64,000 nucleotides of DNA from JADKAV01 sp963733395 (GCA_963733395.1 CAVTCZ010000013.1:62001-126000), one strand, 5' to 3'; positions 26,553 to 34,240 are shown, counted from the stretch's first letter. Notes: generated by a model from the sequence alone, not told the origin. Translations and numbers: made by a program.

Positions 26553-27830
26553 TCATCGAGCCGCGGACACCACGTCCTCGGCGGTCAACGTTCGCATCTG
26601 GTCCAAAGACACGTCCGCGACGTCGCGCAGCCGCCATGCGTGCTGGCGCACGGCAGCTTCGAAGAGGTTGCGGACCGTGCGGGCGTTGCCGAAATCCTCG
26701 GCCTGCGACATCGTCGCCAGGAGCGCGCGGATCTGCTGCGACGAGCCTTCCGCGAGGGTGTAGTCGGAATCCGTGGCCATGCGCTCGAGGATCTGCAGGA
26801 GTTCGTCGGGGGTGTAGTCGGAGAAGACGATCGTCGTCGGGAAACGCGACTCGAGTCCGGGGTTCGCCTCGATGAAGGTGCGCATCACGTCGGTGTAGCC
26901 CGCCACGATGACGACGAGATCATGGCGGTTGTCCTCCATGCCCTTGACCAGCGTGTCGATCGCTTCGATGCCGAAGTCGTTGCGGGTCAAGCCGTACGCC
27001 TCGTCGATGAACAGGACCCCGCCGATCGCCTTGGTGATCTGCTCCTGGGTCTTGATGGCGGTCTGGCCGACGTATCCCGCGACCAATCCGGAGGCATCCG
27101 TTTCGACCAGGTGCCCGTCGGCGACGACGCCCAGTGCGCTGTAGATCCTGCCGACGATGCGTGCCACCGTGGTCTTGCCCGTGCCGGGATTCCCGACGAA
27201 CACGAGGTGCCGGCTGACGGTCGGGTTGCGCAATCCGGCCTTCTCGCGCAACTGTGCGATGCGGATGAGTTGTACCTGCTGGTTGATCTCCCGCTTGGCA
27301 TCCTCGAGGCCCACGAGACGTTCGAGGTCGTCGAGTGCTTCGCCGACAGCGTCGGCGTCGGCGGCTGGAACCTTCGGGGTTTCGGCGGTCGGGCCCGGGG
27401 CCGCCGGGGGTGCCGGCTCCAGCCGGGCGTTGCTGATGGGTGCGAACCGGGTGATGGTCGTGGCCACCGCACTGGCAGCGCGGGTGGCGCCGCCGTCGCC
27501 GGGTGCGAATTGCAGGATCGCGATGCGGGTCACCTGCACCATGAACAGCGCGTACGCCTCGACCTGCTCGAGGTGACCGGTCGCCACCAGTTTCCGCAGG
27601 GTCGGGGGCGGTGAGGAACGGAAGACGACCCCCTGCGCGGCCAGGGCCTTCACCTCGTCGGTCGTCCACCCGAGGTATGCGGCCAGACGTTGCAGGTTGT
27701 TCTGGCCGGCGTCCCCGAGGGAGAGGATCGCGGCGGCGCACTGGAACGCCTCCCGCGAGACCGAACCGGCGTCGTCGAACATCGGCGAGACGTCGGCGAC
27801 GTACTTCTTCAGGTCCGCAGTGCTGGGCAC
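26553..27830 (-). CDS. CbxX/CfqX-type AAA ATPase
   Basis: The C-terminal ~270 of 425 residues are a CbxX-like AAA+ module: VGLEDAKREI, Walker A GNPGTGKTT near residue 212, the GYVGQTAIKT pore-side region, Walker B GGVLFIDEAYGL near 266, the sensor region VVIVAGY and RFPTTIVFSDY. The N-terminal ~150 residues are helical and Ala rich and resemble no domain I know. Relatives include EccA of type VII secretion and the Rubisco activase CbbX, but no ESX or Rubisco genes are present here, so the client is unknown. It starts at GTG 27830 behind a TAGCAT box. The operon partner is a SHOCT membrane protein. Confidence 0.88.
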   Translation of the reverse strand: MPSTADLKKYVADVSPMFDDAGSVSREAFQCAAAILSLGDAGQNNLQRLAAYLGWTTDEVKALAAQGVVFRSSPPPTLRKLVATGHLEQVEAYALFMVQVTRIAILQFAPGDGGATRAASAVATTITRFAPISNARLEPAPPAAPGPTAETPKVPAADADAVGEALDDLERLVGLEDAKREINQQVQLIRIAQLREKAGLRNPTVSRHLVFVGNPGTGKTTVARIVGRIYSALGVVADGHLVETDASGLVAGYVGQTAIKTQEQITKAIGGVLFIDEAYGLTRNDFGIEAIDTLVKGMEDNRHDLVVIVAGYTDVMRTFIEANPGLESRFPTTIVFSDYTPDELLQILERMATDSDYTLAEGSSQQIRALLATMSQAEDFGNARTVRNLFEAAVRQHAWRLRDVADVSLDQMRTLTAEDVVSAAR

Positions 27831-27836
27831 CCATCG

Positions 27837-27842
27837 ATGCTA
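27837..27842 (-). promoter_or_regulatory. Candidate -10 box (TAGCAT) for the AAA-ATPase operon
   Basis: TAGCAT on the minus strand ends 6 nt before GTG 27830 with no ribosome binding site between, indicating a leaderless operon mRNA. Confidence 0.45.
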
Positions 27843-27897
27843 CGCAGTGGCGCGTCTGGGGGGTGTTGCTGGGCGAAAGTGACTTTGTGAGGTACGG

Positions 27898-27955
27898 TAG
27901 GTTAACGAAAGGTGAACAGAAACTACGTTCACATTACCGACGAAGGAGGTTCACC
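27898..27955 (+). promoter_or_regulatory. Leader of the 25-codon ORF with alternative pairing around the Shine-Dalgarno
   Basis: TAGGTT (27898-27903) is a possible -10. GGTGAAC (27911-27917) can pair with GTTCAC (27927-27932) or with GTTCACC (27949-27955). The latter segment lies immediately after the GGAGG ribosome binding site, so the two hairpins would be mutually exclusive and only one would approach the start region. This is read from sequence; folding was not computed. Confidence 0.35.
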
Positions 27956-27957
27956 TC

Positions 27958-28035
27958 GTGAAACTCATCCGCTCGCTGCTGTTCCTGGATTGCACTCCGC
28001 GCATCTTCTGGGCAGAAGTCATCACCGACCGCTGA
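27958..28035 (+). CDS. 25-codon ORF with ideal Shine-Dalgarno
   Basis: GTG 27958 follows AAGGAGGT (27943-27950), the strongest ribosome binding site in the window, and the frame ends at TGA 28035. The peptide begins VKLIRSLLFLDCTPRIFW and ends with EVITDR, 25 residues in all: a basic start, one short hydrophobic run, a single Cys and an acidic end. A 13-bp perfect hairpin begins six bases after the stop. Promoter-like DNA upstream, the ribosome binding site and the hairpin make a self-contained unit diverging from the AAA-ATPase operon. It could be a translated small protein, a regulatory leader peptide or a dual-function RNA. I do not recognise the peptide. Confidence 0.55.
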   Translation: MKLIRSLLFLDCTPRIFWAEVITDR

Positions 28036-28041
28036 ACGACG

Positions 28042-28080
28042 CGAAGACCGCCGGCCACACGCTGTGACCGGCGGTCTTCG
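28042..28080 (+). terminator. Strong hairpin after the 25-codon ORF
   Basis: CGAAGACCGCCGG (28042-28054) and its exact complement (28068-28080) form a 13-bp stem with a 13-nt loop. There is no clear T-tract, which is usual for high-GC actinobacterial terminators. Confidence 0.6.
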
Positions 28081-28158
28081 TCGTCCGCCCCGGCCCGACG
28101 CGAGGCTCCCAGGGTCGTGCGTCACGGTTGCCGTGACGGGCTCCCGCCGCGGGCGGTC

Positions 28159-28277
28159 TTTGTGACGACGTTGCGCGCCTGTCCGGCTGGTTTGTCACGA
28201 AGGTGCGCAGGTCGAACCGCCCGGCAGCCCGCAACGTCGTGACAAACCGCCCTGCGGACCCCCAACATCGTCACAAA
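28159..28277. repeat. Family B four-unit palindrome
   Basis: Two direct units (28159-28175, TTTGTGACGACGTTGCG; 28191-28207) are followed by two inverted units (28230-28246; 28261-28277). Units are 32 and 31 bp apart, the central interval is 56 bp and the total is 119 bp. This nearly equals the 31/58/31, 120-bp plan of family A despite a different unit sequence. It lies between the small-ORF hairpin and the fucosidase gene; no gene occupies 28081-28420. Confidence 0.75.
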
Positions 28278-28420
28278 CGCCCGGGCCGGCCCGAGGAGTC
28301 CGCCACCGACCCCCGCCGGCGGGGTACAGGGCCAGACCACGACAAGATCGGCAGCACCCGTAGGCCAACTTCAGACGCGCGAAGCACTAGCATGAGTCTC
28401 CCCTTCGGACCGGAGTCGCC

Positions 28421-29890
28421 ATGAGTTACGCGCCCACCTGGGAGTCGGTTTCCCAGCACCCGGTGCCCGGCTGGTACGACGACGCCAAGTTGGGCGTCTT
28501 CCTGCATTGGGGTCTCTACTCGGTGCCGGGGTGGGCGCCGCAGGTACCCGACATCCAGGAGATGCTGCGAACCCAGGGCCCGGCCGCCATGCTGCGGAAC
28601 AATCCGTACGCCGAGTGGTACCGCAACACGATGCAGATCGAGGGCAGTCCCACGTGGCAGCATCACCGCCAGCTGTACGGCGAGCACTTCACCTACGACG
28701 ACTTCATCCCGCGGTTCGACGCGGATTCCGCCGACGCTGATCTCGACGCCCTGGCCGGTGTGTGCCAGGCAGCCGGCGCCCAGTACGTGGTGCTGACGAC
28801 CAAGCACCACGAGGGCTTCACTCTGTGGCCCTCCCGGCTCGAGCATCCCCGCAAGGGCCGCTACCACGCCCGGCGGGATCTGGTGGGTGACCTCACGCAG
28901 GCGGTTCGCGGGCAGGGGATGCGGATGGGCCTGTACTACTCGGGCGGCTACGACTGGCCGTTCAACGCCGCCGTCATGTCCAACCCCGCCGACGTGGCTC
29001 TGGCGGTCCCCGCCACGCAGCAGTACGCCGACTACGCCACGGCGCATGTGCGCGAGCTCATCGAGGACTATGAGCCGTCGGTGCTCTGGAACGACATCTG
29101 CTGGCCGCCGGGCGGGGATCTCGCCGCGCTGTTCGCCGACTACTACAACCGCGTGCCCGACGGTGTCGTCAACGACCGCTGGTTGCAGCAGCGGATGGTG
29201 CGCAACCGCATGGTGGATTCCTCGCTGCGGGGGGTCGGACATCTCCTGCAGGCCGGGTGGCGGGTCATCCCGGAACGGTTCAAGGGTCTGACCTTCCCCG
29301 CTGCCACCCACTACGACTTCCGCACGCCGGAGTACGCGTCGTTCCACGAGATCCAGGAGAAGAAGTGGGAGGCGACCCGTGGGGTCGGGCACTCGTTCGG
29401 CGCCAACCGGAACGAGCGTCCGCAGGACATTGTGACCGCCACCGAACTCGTCCGGTCCTTCTGCGACATCGTGAGCAAGAACGGCAACCTGCTCATCGGC
29501 ATCGGCCCGGAGCCCGATGGCAGCATCCCTGCCGAACAGCGGGTCCCGCTGCACGGTCTGGGGGAGTGGTTGCGGGTCAACGGCGACGCGATCTACGGGT
29601 CGAGGCCCTGGACGGTGGCCGAGACGACCACCACCGAGGGCACGCCGGTTCGCTTCACCCAGCGCGACGGGATCGTCTACGCCGCACTGCTGGACCTGCC
29701 CGGGGTGCGGCGCATCGGCTTGCGGGGTGTGGTCACTGACGGCGAACCCGTGCGACTGCTCGGGGTGGATGGGGAACTGCCGGTGGCGGTGGCGGATGGG
29801 TTGGTGGTCACGCTGCCCGACCGGGTGCCGGTCAGCCCGGTGCAGGTTCTGGAACTGGGCCGCAGCGCCCGCTGGGTGGCTGGGTCGTAA
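28421..29890 (+). CDS. Alpha-L-fucosidase, GH29 family
   Basis: GH29 retaining fucosidases cleave terminal alpha-L-fucose. The 489-residue protein shows the family features: an N-terminal WYDDAKLGVFLHWGLYSVPGW block, VVLTTKHHEGFTLWPS with the His pair, GLYYSGGYDW and the catalytic nucleophile Asp in VLWNDICW near residue 224. NGNLLIGIGPEPDGSIP follows and a small beta-rich C-terminal domain closes the protein. No signal peptide is visible, so a cytoplasmic role on imported oligosaccharides is likely. ATG 28421 follows CGGAG. No transporter or sugar-utilisation gene is adjacent, and a family A palindrome lies directly after its stop. Confidence 0.92.
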   Translation: MSYAPTWESVSQHPVPGWYDDAKLGVFLHWGLYSVPGWAPQVPDIQEMLRTQGPAAMLRNNPYAEWYRNTMQIEGSPTWQHHRQLYGEHFTYDDFIPRFDADSADADLDALAGVCQAAGAQYVVLTTKHHEGFTLWPSRLEHPRKGRYHARRDLVGDLTQAVRGQGMRMGLYYSGGYDWPFNAAVMSNPADVALAVPATQQYADYATAHVRELIEDYEPSVLWNDICWPPGGDLAALFADYYNRVPDGVVNDRWLQQRMVRNRMVDSSLRGVGHLLQAGWRVIPERFKGLTFPAATHYDFRTPEYASFHEIQEKKWEATRGVGHSFGANRNERPQDIVTATELVRSFCDIVSKNGNLLIGIGPEPDGSIPAEQRVPLHGLGEWLRVNGDAIYGSRPWTVAETTTTEGTPVRFTQRDGIVYAALLDLPGVRRIGLRGVVTDGEPVRLLGVDGELPVAVADGLVVTLPDRVPVSPVQVLELGRSARWVAGS

Positions 29891-29912
29891 GGGAGTGGCG
29901 CCGGCGGGGCGC

Positions 29913-30032
29913 CGAGTGTTGCACGGTTGCTGGCCGCTGGCGCCGAGTGTTGCACGGTTGCTGGTTTCACCGTGCCGAAACCAGCAACGGCGCAACACTC
30001 GCGGGGCAAGGGACGCAACGGCGCAACACTCG
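29913..30032. repeat. Family A four-unit palindrome (120 bp)
   Basis: Direct units start at 29913 and 29944 (core GAGTGTTGCACGGTTGCTGG), inverted units end at 30001 and 30032. Spacing is 31, 58 and 31 bp, total 120. The centre GGTTTC-ACCGTGCC-GAAACC extends the inner pair into a hairpin of roughly 27 bp with two mismatches. It begins 23 bp after the fucosidase stop and ends 75 bp before the next gene on the same strand. Confidence 0.85.
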
Positions 30033-30107
30033 CGGGGCAAGGGGCCCAGAACCCCCGATGTGCGAGTCGGTGTCACTGCACCGGCGCGGACAGGGGACAA
30101 TGCCGGA

Positions 30108-30939
30108 ATGAAGCACAGCGAAGAGATGCACAAGGCCGCCGACGGCGCGGAGGTCTACCGGCAGCAGTGGTTGCCGGACACCGACCCCCGTGGCGTCGTC
30201 TGCCTGGTCCACGGCCTCGGGGAGCACTCCGGGCGGTACGGGCACCTGGCGCAGCGGTTCACCGATGAAGGCTTCGCGGTCTTCGCGATGGATCTGCGCG
30301 GCCACGGCAAGTCCAGTCGGCATCCGCGGCGATGTGCGGTTCCCGCAGGCCATCGCGGACGTGGGCGAGCTCCTCGAACAGGCGACGACCACCTTCCCCG
30401 GCGTGCCGGTGTTCATCTACGGCCACAGTCTCGGTGGGCTGATCACCATGACTTTCACCGTGCAGCGCCGCCCCGATATCACCGGGCAGATCGCCTCGGC
30501 GCCGGCTTTGGACAGTGAGTTGCGGGAGCAGAAGGTGAAGCTAGCCCTCGCCAACCTCCTCGGTGGGGTTCTGCCCGGGTTCACGATGCCGACGGGGCTC
30601 GACCCGGAGGGCGTCAGTCGTGACCCGGAGGTCGTGGCCGCCTACAAGGCCGACCCGCTGGTCCACGACCGCGGTTCAACAGCGATGGCCAAGCAGACCT
30701 TCGCCGCCATGGACGTCATGATGCAGCAGAAGTCCTTCCCGGTGCCGCTGCTCATCATCCATGGGAAGGCGGACCGTCTGACCGTGCCGCCGGCGAGCAA
30801 GGTCTTCGTCGACAACGTCGAAGGGGACGTCACGCTGATCGAATATGAGGGCATGTACCACGAGCCGCACAACGAGCCCGAGCAGCAGCAGGTGTTCGAG
30901 GACGTACTGGCCTGGATGGAACCCCACCTGGGGTCCTGA
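30108..30939 (+). CDS. Monoacylglycerol-lipase-like alpha/beta hydrolase (apparent frameshift at 30318)
   Basis: The N-terminus reads VCLVHGLGEHSGRYGHLAQRF and VFAMDLRGHGKSS, typical of monoglyceride lipases/lysophospholipases. At 30318 a surplus C shifts the frame. Without it the text continues GIRGDVRFPQAIADV into the second frame, with the nucleophile elbow GHSLGGL near residue 107, the Asp region IIHGKADRLTVP and the His in YEGMYHEPHNEP. Corrected length is 276 residues, normal for the family. All three catalytic residues are present, so the enzyme is likely functional if the base is an error. GACAAT lies 6 nt before ATG 30108. The stop is directly followed by the next gene. Confidence 0.82.
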
Positions 30940-31788
30940 GTGCCCCACGTCGGCGAGGTACAACTTGTCGACGGCCGACGTCTGAGCTACCGGGAGTACG
31001 GCGATCCCGGGGGCGTGCCTGTGATCAACAATCACGGCGGGCTGGTCTGTGGGTTGGACATCGGGCCGGCTGACGCGGCCGCCCGGAGTCTGGGTCTGCG
31101 GATTCTGTCTCCGGATCGTCCGGGTGTGGGTCGCTCCAGTGCACATCCCGGACGCCGCACCATCGACTGGGCCACAGACGTGGCCGAGTTCGCCGACGCC
31201 CTGGCATTGGACACGTTCGGGGCCTTCGGCTGGTCGCTCGGCGGGCAGTACGCACTCGCCCTGGGAGCCGGGTTGGGGGAGCGTGTCGTCCGGGCTGTCA
31301 TCGTCGCGGGCTGCCCGCCGCTCGACCAGGAGCGTCTCGACCAACTCAATGCCACCGATCGGCGGCTGCTCCGGTTGTCCGCCCGGCAGCCCCGGGTGGC
31401 GGCCCTCACCTTCGCCTGGATGCGCGGCCTTGCCAAGTGGGCACCGGCCGCAGTCGAGGGGGTCACCGCCCGCAGCCTGGATCCCAGCGACCAGCAGGCG
31501 CTGGCCTCGATTCCGGATTTCGCCGCCTGGATGCGGGAGGCGCTGGCGCAACCGACCGGCATGGCTGAGGAGTACCGGGCGTGGGCCAGGCCGTGGGGCT
31601 TCGGATTGTCCGACGTGCGCTGCCCGGTGACCGTTTGGCAGGGCGACAGCGACGCACTCGTACCGGCTCAGTGGGCGAGGTCGCTGACCGCGGACATACC
31701 CGGGGCGCACCTGCACTCCGTTGCCGGCGAGGGCCATTTCCTCGCCTACCGGCGCTGGGATGACGTGCTGGCGCCCTTCGCCGGGTAG
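30940..31788 (+). CDS. Alpha/beta hydrolase
   Basis: GTG 30940 begins on the base after the previous stop, so the two hydrolases are probably one operon. The 282-residue protein has the fold markers RPGVGRSSAHPGR, nucleophile elbow GWSLGGQYAL near residue 98, the acid strand VTVWQGDSDALVPAQ and the His in GEGHFLAYRRW. The variant GWSLGG elbow and an all-helical cap (about residues 130-200) are seen in many uncharacterised actinobacterial hydrolases. The substrate is unknown. Confidence 0.85.
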   Translation: MPHVGEVQLVDGRRLSYREYGDPGGVPVINNHGGLVCGLDIGPADAAARSLGLRILSPDRPGVGRSSAHPGRRTIDWATDVAEFADALALDTFGAFGWSLGGQYALALGAGLGERVVRAVIVAGCPPLDQERLDQLNATDRRLLRLSARQPRVAALTFAWMRGLAKWAPAAVEGVTARSLDPSDQQALASIPDFAAWMREALAQPTGMAEEYRAWARPWGFGLSDVRCPVTVWQGDSDALVPAQWARSLTADIPGAHLHSVAGEGHFLAYRRWDDVLAPFAG

Positions 31789-31843
31789 GCGTGCTGCGCG
31801 CTCCTGCCGGTAGGGTCGAACCGAAGGTGGAGCGGAGGACCAT

Positions 31844-32682
31844 ATGAAGAGCGTGCAAGGCAAGACCGTGTTGGTCACCGGGGCGGCCATGGGTCTCGGC
31901 AAGTTGTTCGCGACCAAGGCGGTGACCGAGGGTGCGGCCGCGGTCGTGTTGTGGGACATCAACGAAGCGGCCCTCGTGGAGACCGTCGAGGAGTTGCAGG
32001 CGGCGGGTGGCAACATCCACGCCTACGTGGTCGACGTGTCGGACGCCGAAGCGATCGGGGCTGCCTCGGCGCTCGTGCTCGACGAGGTCGGTCCCGTCGA
32101 CGTCCTGTTCAACAACGCCGGCATCGTGCGGGGCAACACGTACTTCTGGGAGACCGAGGACGTCGCACAGATCCAGCAGACGATGGCGATCAACTCGGTC
32201 GCGCCCATGCTCATCACCCGGGAGTTCCTGCCCGGGATGATCGGCAAGGATTCCGAGTGCCGCATCGTCAACATCGCATCGTCGGCAGGCCTCGTCTCCA
32301 ACCCCCGGATGGCCGTGTACGCCGCATCCAAGTGGGCGGCGATCGGCTGGTCGGACTCCGTGCGACTCGAGCTCGAGCAGGCCGGCTACGACCACATCAA
32401 GGTGACCACGGTGTGTCCCGACGTACATCAACACCGGCATGTTCGACGGCGCGAAGAACGTGCTCCTGACCCCGATGCTCGAGCAGGAGGAGGTCGTCGA
32501 CGCCGCATGGAAAGAGATGCTGCACGGCGGACCGTTCCTGCTGATCCCGTGGACGGTCAAACTGAACAAGGTGCTCGGCGGGATTCTGCCGGTCGGCATC
32601 CGTGACTTCGTTCTCGACAAGTGTCGGCGTGTACACCTCGATGGAGGAGTTCCACGGGCACGGCCAGGACGACCTGAAGTAG
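31844..32682 (+). CDS. Short-chain dehydrogenase (two apparent frameshifts, 32420 and ~32622)
   Basis: ATG 31844 follows GGAGCGGAGG. Classical SDR motifs are intact in the first part: TGAAMGLGKLFA near residue 10, LFNNAGIVRG near 88, IVNIASSAGL and catalytic YAASKWAAIG. Two surplus bases break the rest. Removing G 32420 restores CPTYINTGMFDGAKN, and removing one base at 32621-32623 restores VGVYTSMEEFHGHGQDD and a stop at 32682. The corrected product is 278 residues. The C-terminal extension with a hydrophobic KLNKVLGGILPV stretch resembles 17-beta-HSD11/retinol-dehydrogenase-like SDRs, suggesting membrane association and a lipid or steroid-like substrate. Confidence 0.8.
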
Positions 32683-32686
32683 CCAC

Positions 32687-33166
32687 ATGGGCGTCGAGAT
32701 CGAGCGCAAGTTCCTGGTGGTCGGCGACTCGTGGCGCGACGACGTCGTGTCGGCCACGCGGATCGTGCAGGGCTACCTGTCCAGCGGCGGCAGCGCCACG
32801 GTCCGGGCCCGGATCAAGGGTGAGCGGGCCTACCTCACGATCAAGGGGCAGAGCCAGGGCATCAGTCGCAGTGAGTTCGAGTACGAGATCCCGGTGGCGG
32901 ACGCGGAGGCCATGCTGACCGAGCTTGCCACCGGGCCGGTGATCGAGAAGACCCGCCACCTGATCGAGGTGGACGGCCACACCTGGGAACTGGACGTCTT
33001 CGCCGGCGACAACGCCGGCCTGGTGATGGCCGAACTGGAGACGGCTTCGGCCGACGAGGAGTTCACCATGCCGGAGTGGGCGGGCCAAGATGTCTCCGAC
33101 GACGCCCGCTACTACAACGTGAATCTGGCGCGCAACCCGTACCGACTCTGGGGGCAGGCGCCGTAG
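32687..33166 (+). CDS. CYTH domain protein (class IV adenylate cyclase/triphosphatase-like)
   Basis: CYTH proteins bind triphosphate groups inside a beta-barrel tunnel. The defining ExExK motif is present at the N-terminus (EIERKFLVV), with further tunnel residues in TVRARIKGERAYLTIKGQ, SEFEYEIPV and a C-terminal VMAELET. The 159-residue length fits the short CYTH proteins that act as tripolyphosphatases; cyclase activity is less likely but cannot be excluded. It starts 4 bp after the corrected SDR stop. A second, larger CYTH-like gene follows 65 bp downstream. Confidence 0.9.
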   Translation: MGVEIERKFLVVGDSWRDDVVSATRIVQGYLSSGGSATVRARIKGERAYLTIKGQSQGISRSEFEYEIPVADAEAMLTELATGPVIEKTRHLIEVDGHTWELDVFAGDNAGLVMAELETASADEEFTMPEWAGQDVSDDARYYNVNLARNPYRLWGQAP

Positions 33167-33231
33167 GTCGATTGAGTCGACCACCTTCGGCGGCCTGCTG
33201 GTAGCCTCGGGCGGCATCGGAAGGAGCGCAC

Positions 33232-34044
33232 ATGCCGAAGCGCCAGAACGTGACGTCCCGGGAGTACAAGGTGATGCTCAGAGCCGACCGGTTCGATGGT
33301 GACGAACAGCAGATGAGATCCCGAGTGGACGAGTTCTGGGCCGCGGTGGGCAGGACCCTCGAGACGTTGGATATCCCGGTCGACGGCGCCTTCACCGACG
33401 TCAAGGCCCGGCGCCTGATCCGCTTCTTCGACACCGACGAGCACAAACTCAACGCCGAGCAGTACATCGTCCGGGAGCGCGAGGACATCGATACCGGCGA
33501 GCGGGAGGTGACGCTGAAGTTCCGCCACCCCGATCGCTACGTCGCCGCGGACCGGCAGATGGACCCGGTGGACAAGCGCGACGCGAAGACGAAGTTCGAG
33601 GAGGACGTCAAGCCGCCTTTCGTCAGCGTCTACAGTTTCTCCACGACCCAGCCGCTGGCCTCCGGTCGCGTGCTCGAGCAGATCGAGGACGTCGCCGAGC
33701 TCTTCCCGGGCCTGGGCGATGACCTGGAGGAACTGCCGGCCGATGCCCCGCTGGTGCTCGTGTCCGACTTCGTCGGGCGGGAGATCGTGCTGGAGGGGGC
33801 GTCGATCCTGCTGGGCAAGCGGGACATCGCAAGTGAGTGCGCGATCGTGGTCTGGTACGACGAGGGGGAGCAGGACACCACACCCGTCGTCGCGGAATTC
33901 AGTTTCAAGTACGGCAACGAACTCGAGGACTACCAGGGCTCTGTGGCCCGCGACGCCTATGCGGTGCTGGGCGTTCTGCAGGATGCGTTCGCCGAATGGG
34001 TCGATCCCAGTCCGGTGACGAAGACGGCGTTCGTGTACCGCTGA
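33232..34044 (+). CDS. Probable CYTH-like/VTC-like protein
   Basis: ATG 33232 follows GGAAGGA. The protein (270 residues) lacks a clean ExExK start but carries features suggestive of the triphosphate-tunnel fold: REYKVMLRADRF, a paired RFFDTDEHKL, YIVREREDIDTGEREVTLKFRHPD, KFEEDVKPPF and VVAEFSFKYGN. Alternating basic and acidic strands are what the tunnel needs. I infer a divergent member of the CYTH superfamily, supported by its position next to a bona fide CYTH gene. The enzymatic role is unknown. TAGCCT upstream may be its own -10. Confidence 0.6.
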   Translation: MPKRQNVTSREYKVMLRADRFDGDEQQMRSRVDEFWAAVGRTLETLDIPVDGAFTDVKARRLIRFFDTDEHKLNAEQYIVREREDIDTGEREVTLKFRHPDRYVAADRQMDPVDKRDAKTKFEEDVKPPFVSVYSFSTTQPLASGRVLEQIEDVAELFPGLGDDLEELPADAPLVLVSDFVGREIVLEGASILLGKRDIASECAIVVWYDEGEQDTTPVVAEFSFKYGNELEDYQGSVARDAYAVLGVLQDAFAEWVDPSPVTKTAFVYR

Positions 34045-34170
34045 GCATCCCGTCTGCCGGCGGTCACTCCGGGGCAGCAAGTGACCATCGAGGTGGGCGT
34101 GGCTGACACGAAGGATTCCATCTTCGACAGCGCAGTTGCTCTGCTGGACAAGGGGATCTGGGCCGACTGA
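34045..34170 (+). pseudogene. C-terminal tail of a secreted choice-of-anchor-like protein (remnant)
   Basis: Directly after the stop of the previous gene, in the same frame, about 40 codons read LPAVTPGQQVTIEVGVADTK followed by DSIFDSAVALLDKGIWAD and a stop. This resembles the end of choice-of-anchor L-type extracellular domains, which commonly close with an ADT.D..YDSAV pattern. There is no start codon with a ribosome binding site and no upstream domain. I infer a fragment left by deletion. Confidence 0.45.
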
Positions 34171-34228
34171 CGGCGAGCAGGCGGGCTTCCCGGCCGTTCG
34201 GTCCTTCCGCTGCAACCGTGCACCGGCG

Positions 34229-34234
34229 TACAGT
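34229..34234 (+). promoter_or_regulatory. Candidate -10 box (TACAGT), leaderless start
   Basis: TACAGT ends 6 nt before ATG 34241 and no ribosome binding site is visible. Confidence 0.4.
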
Positions 34235-34240
34235 GGCGGG

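Noticed and set aside
28159..28277. Repeat clusters considered as CRISPR arrays
   Set aside because: Units alternate orientation, are limited to three or four, and there are no unique spacers of constant length in one direction nor any cas gene.
28271..30133. 620-codon minus-strand ORF opposite the fucosidase
   Set aside because: It runs through a family A and part of a family B palindrome and lies antisense to a GH29 gene; no homology-like text.
31463..33217. 584-codon minus-strand ORF opposite the hydrolase, SDR and CYTH genes
   Set aside because: It crosses three real genes on the other strand and has shadow composition.
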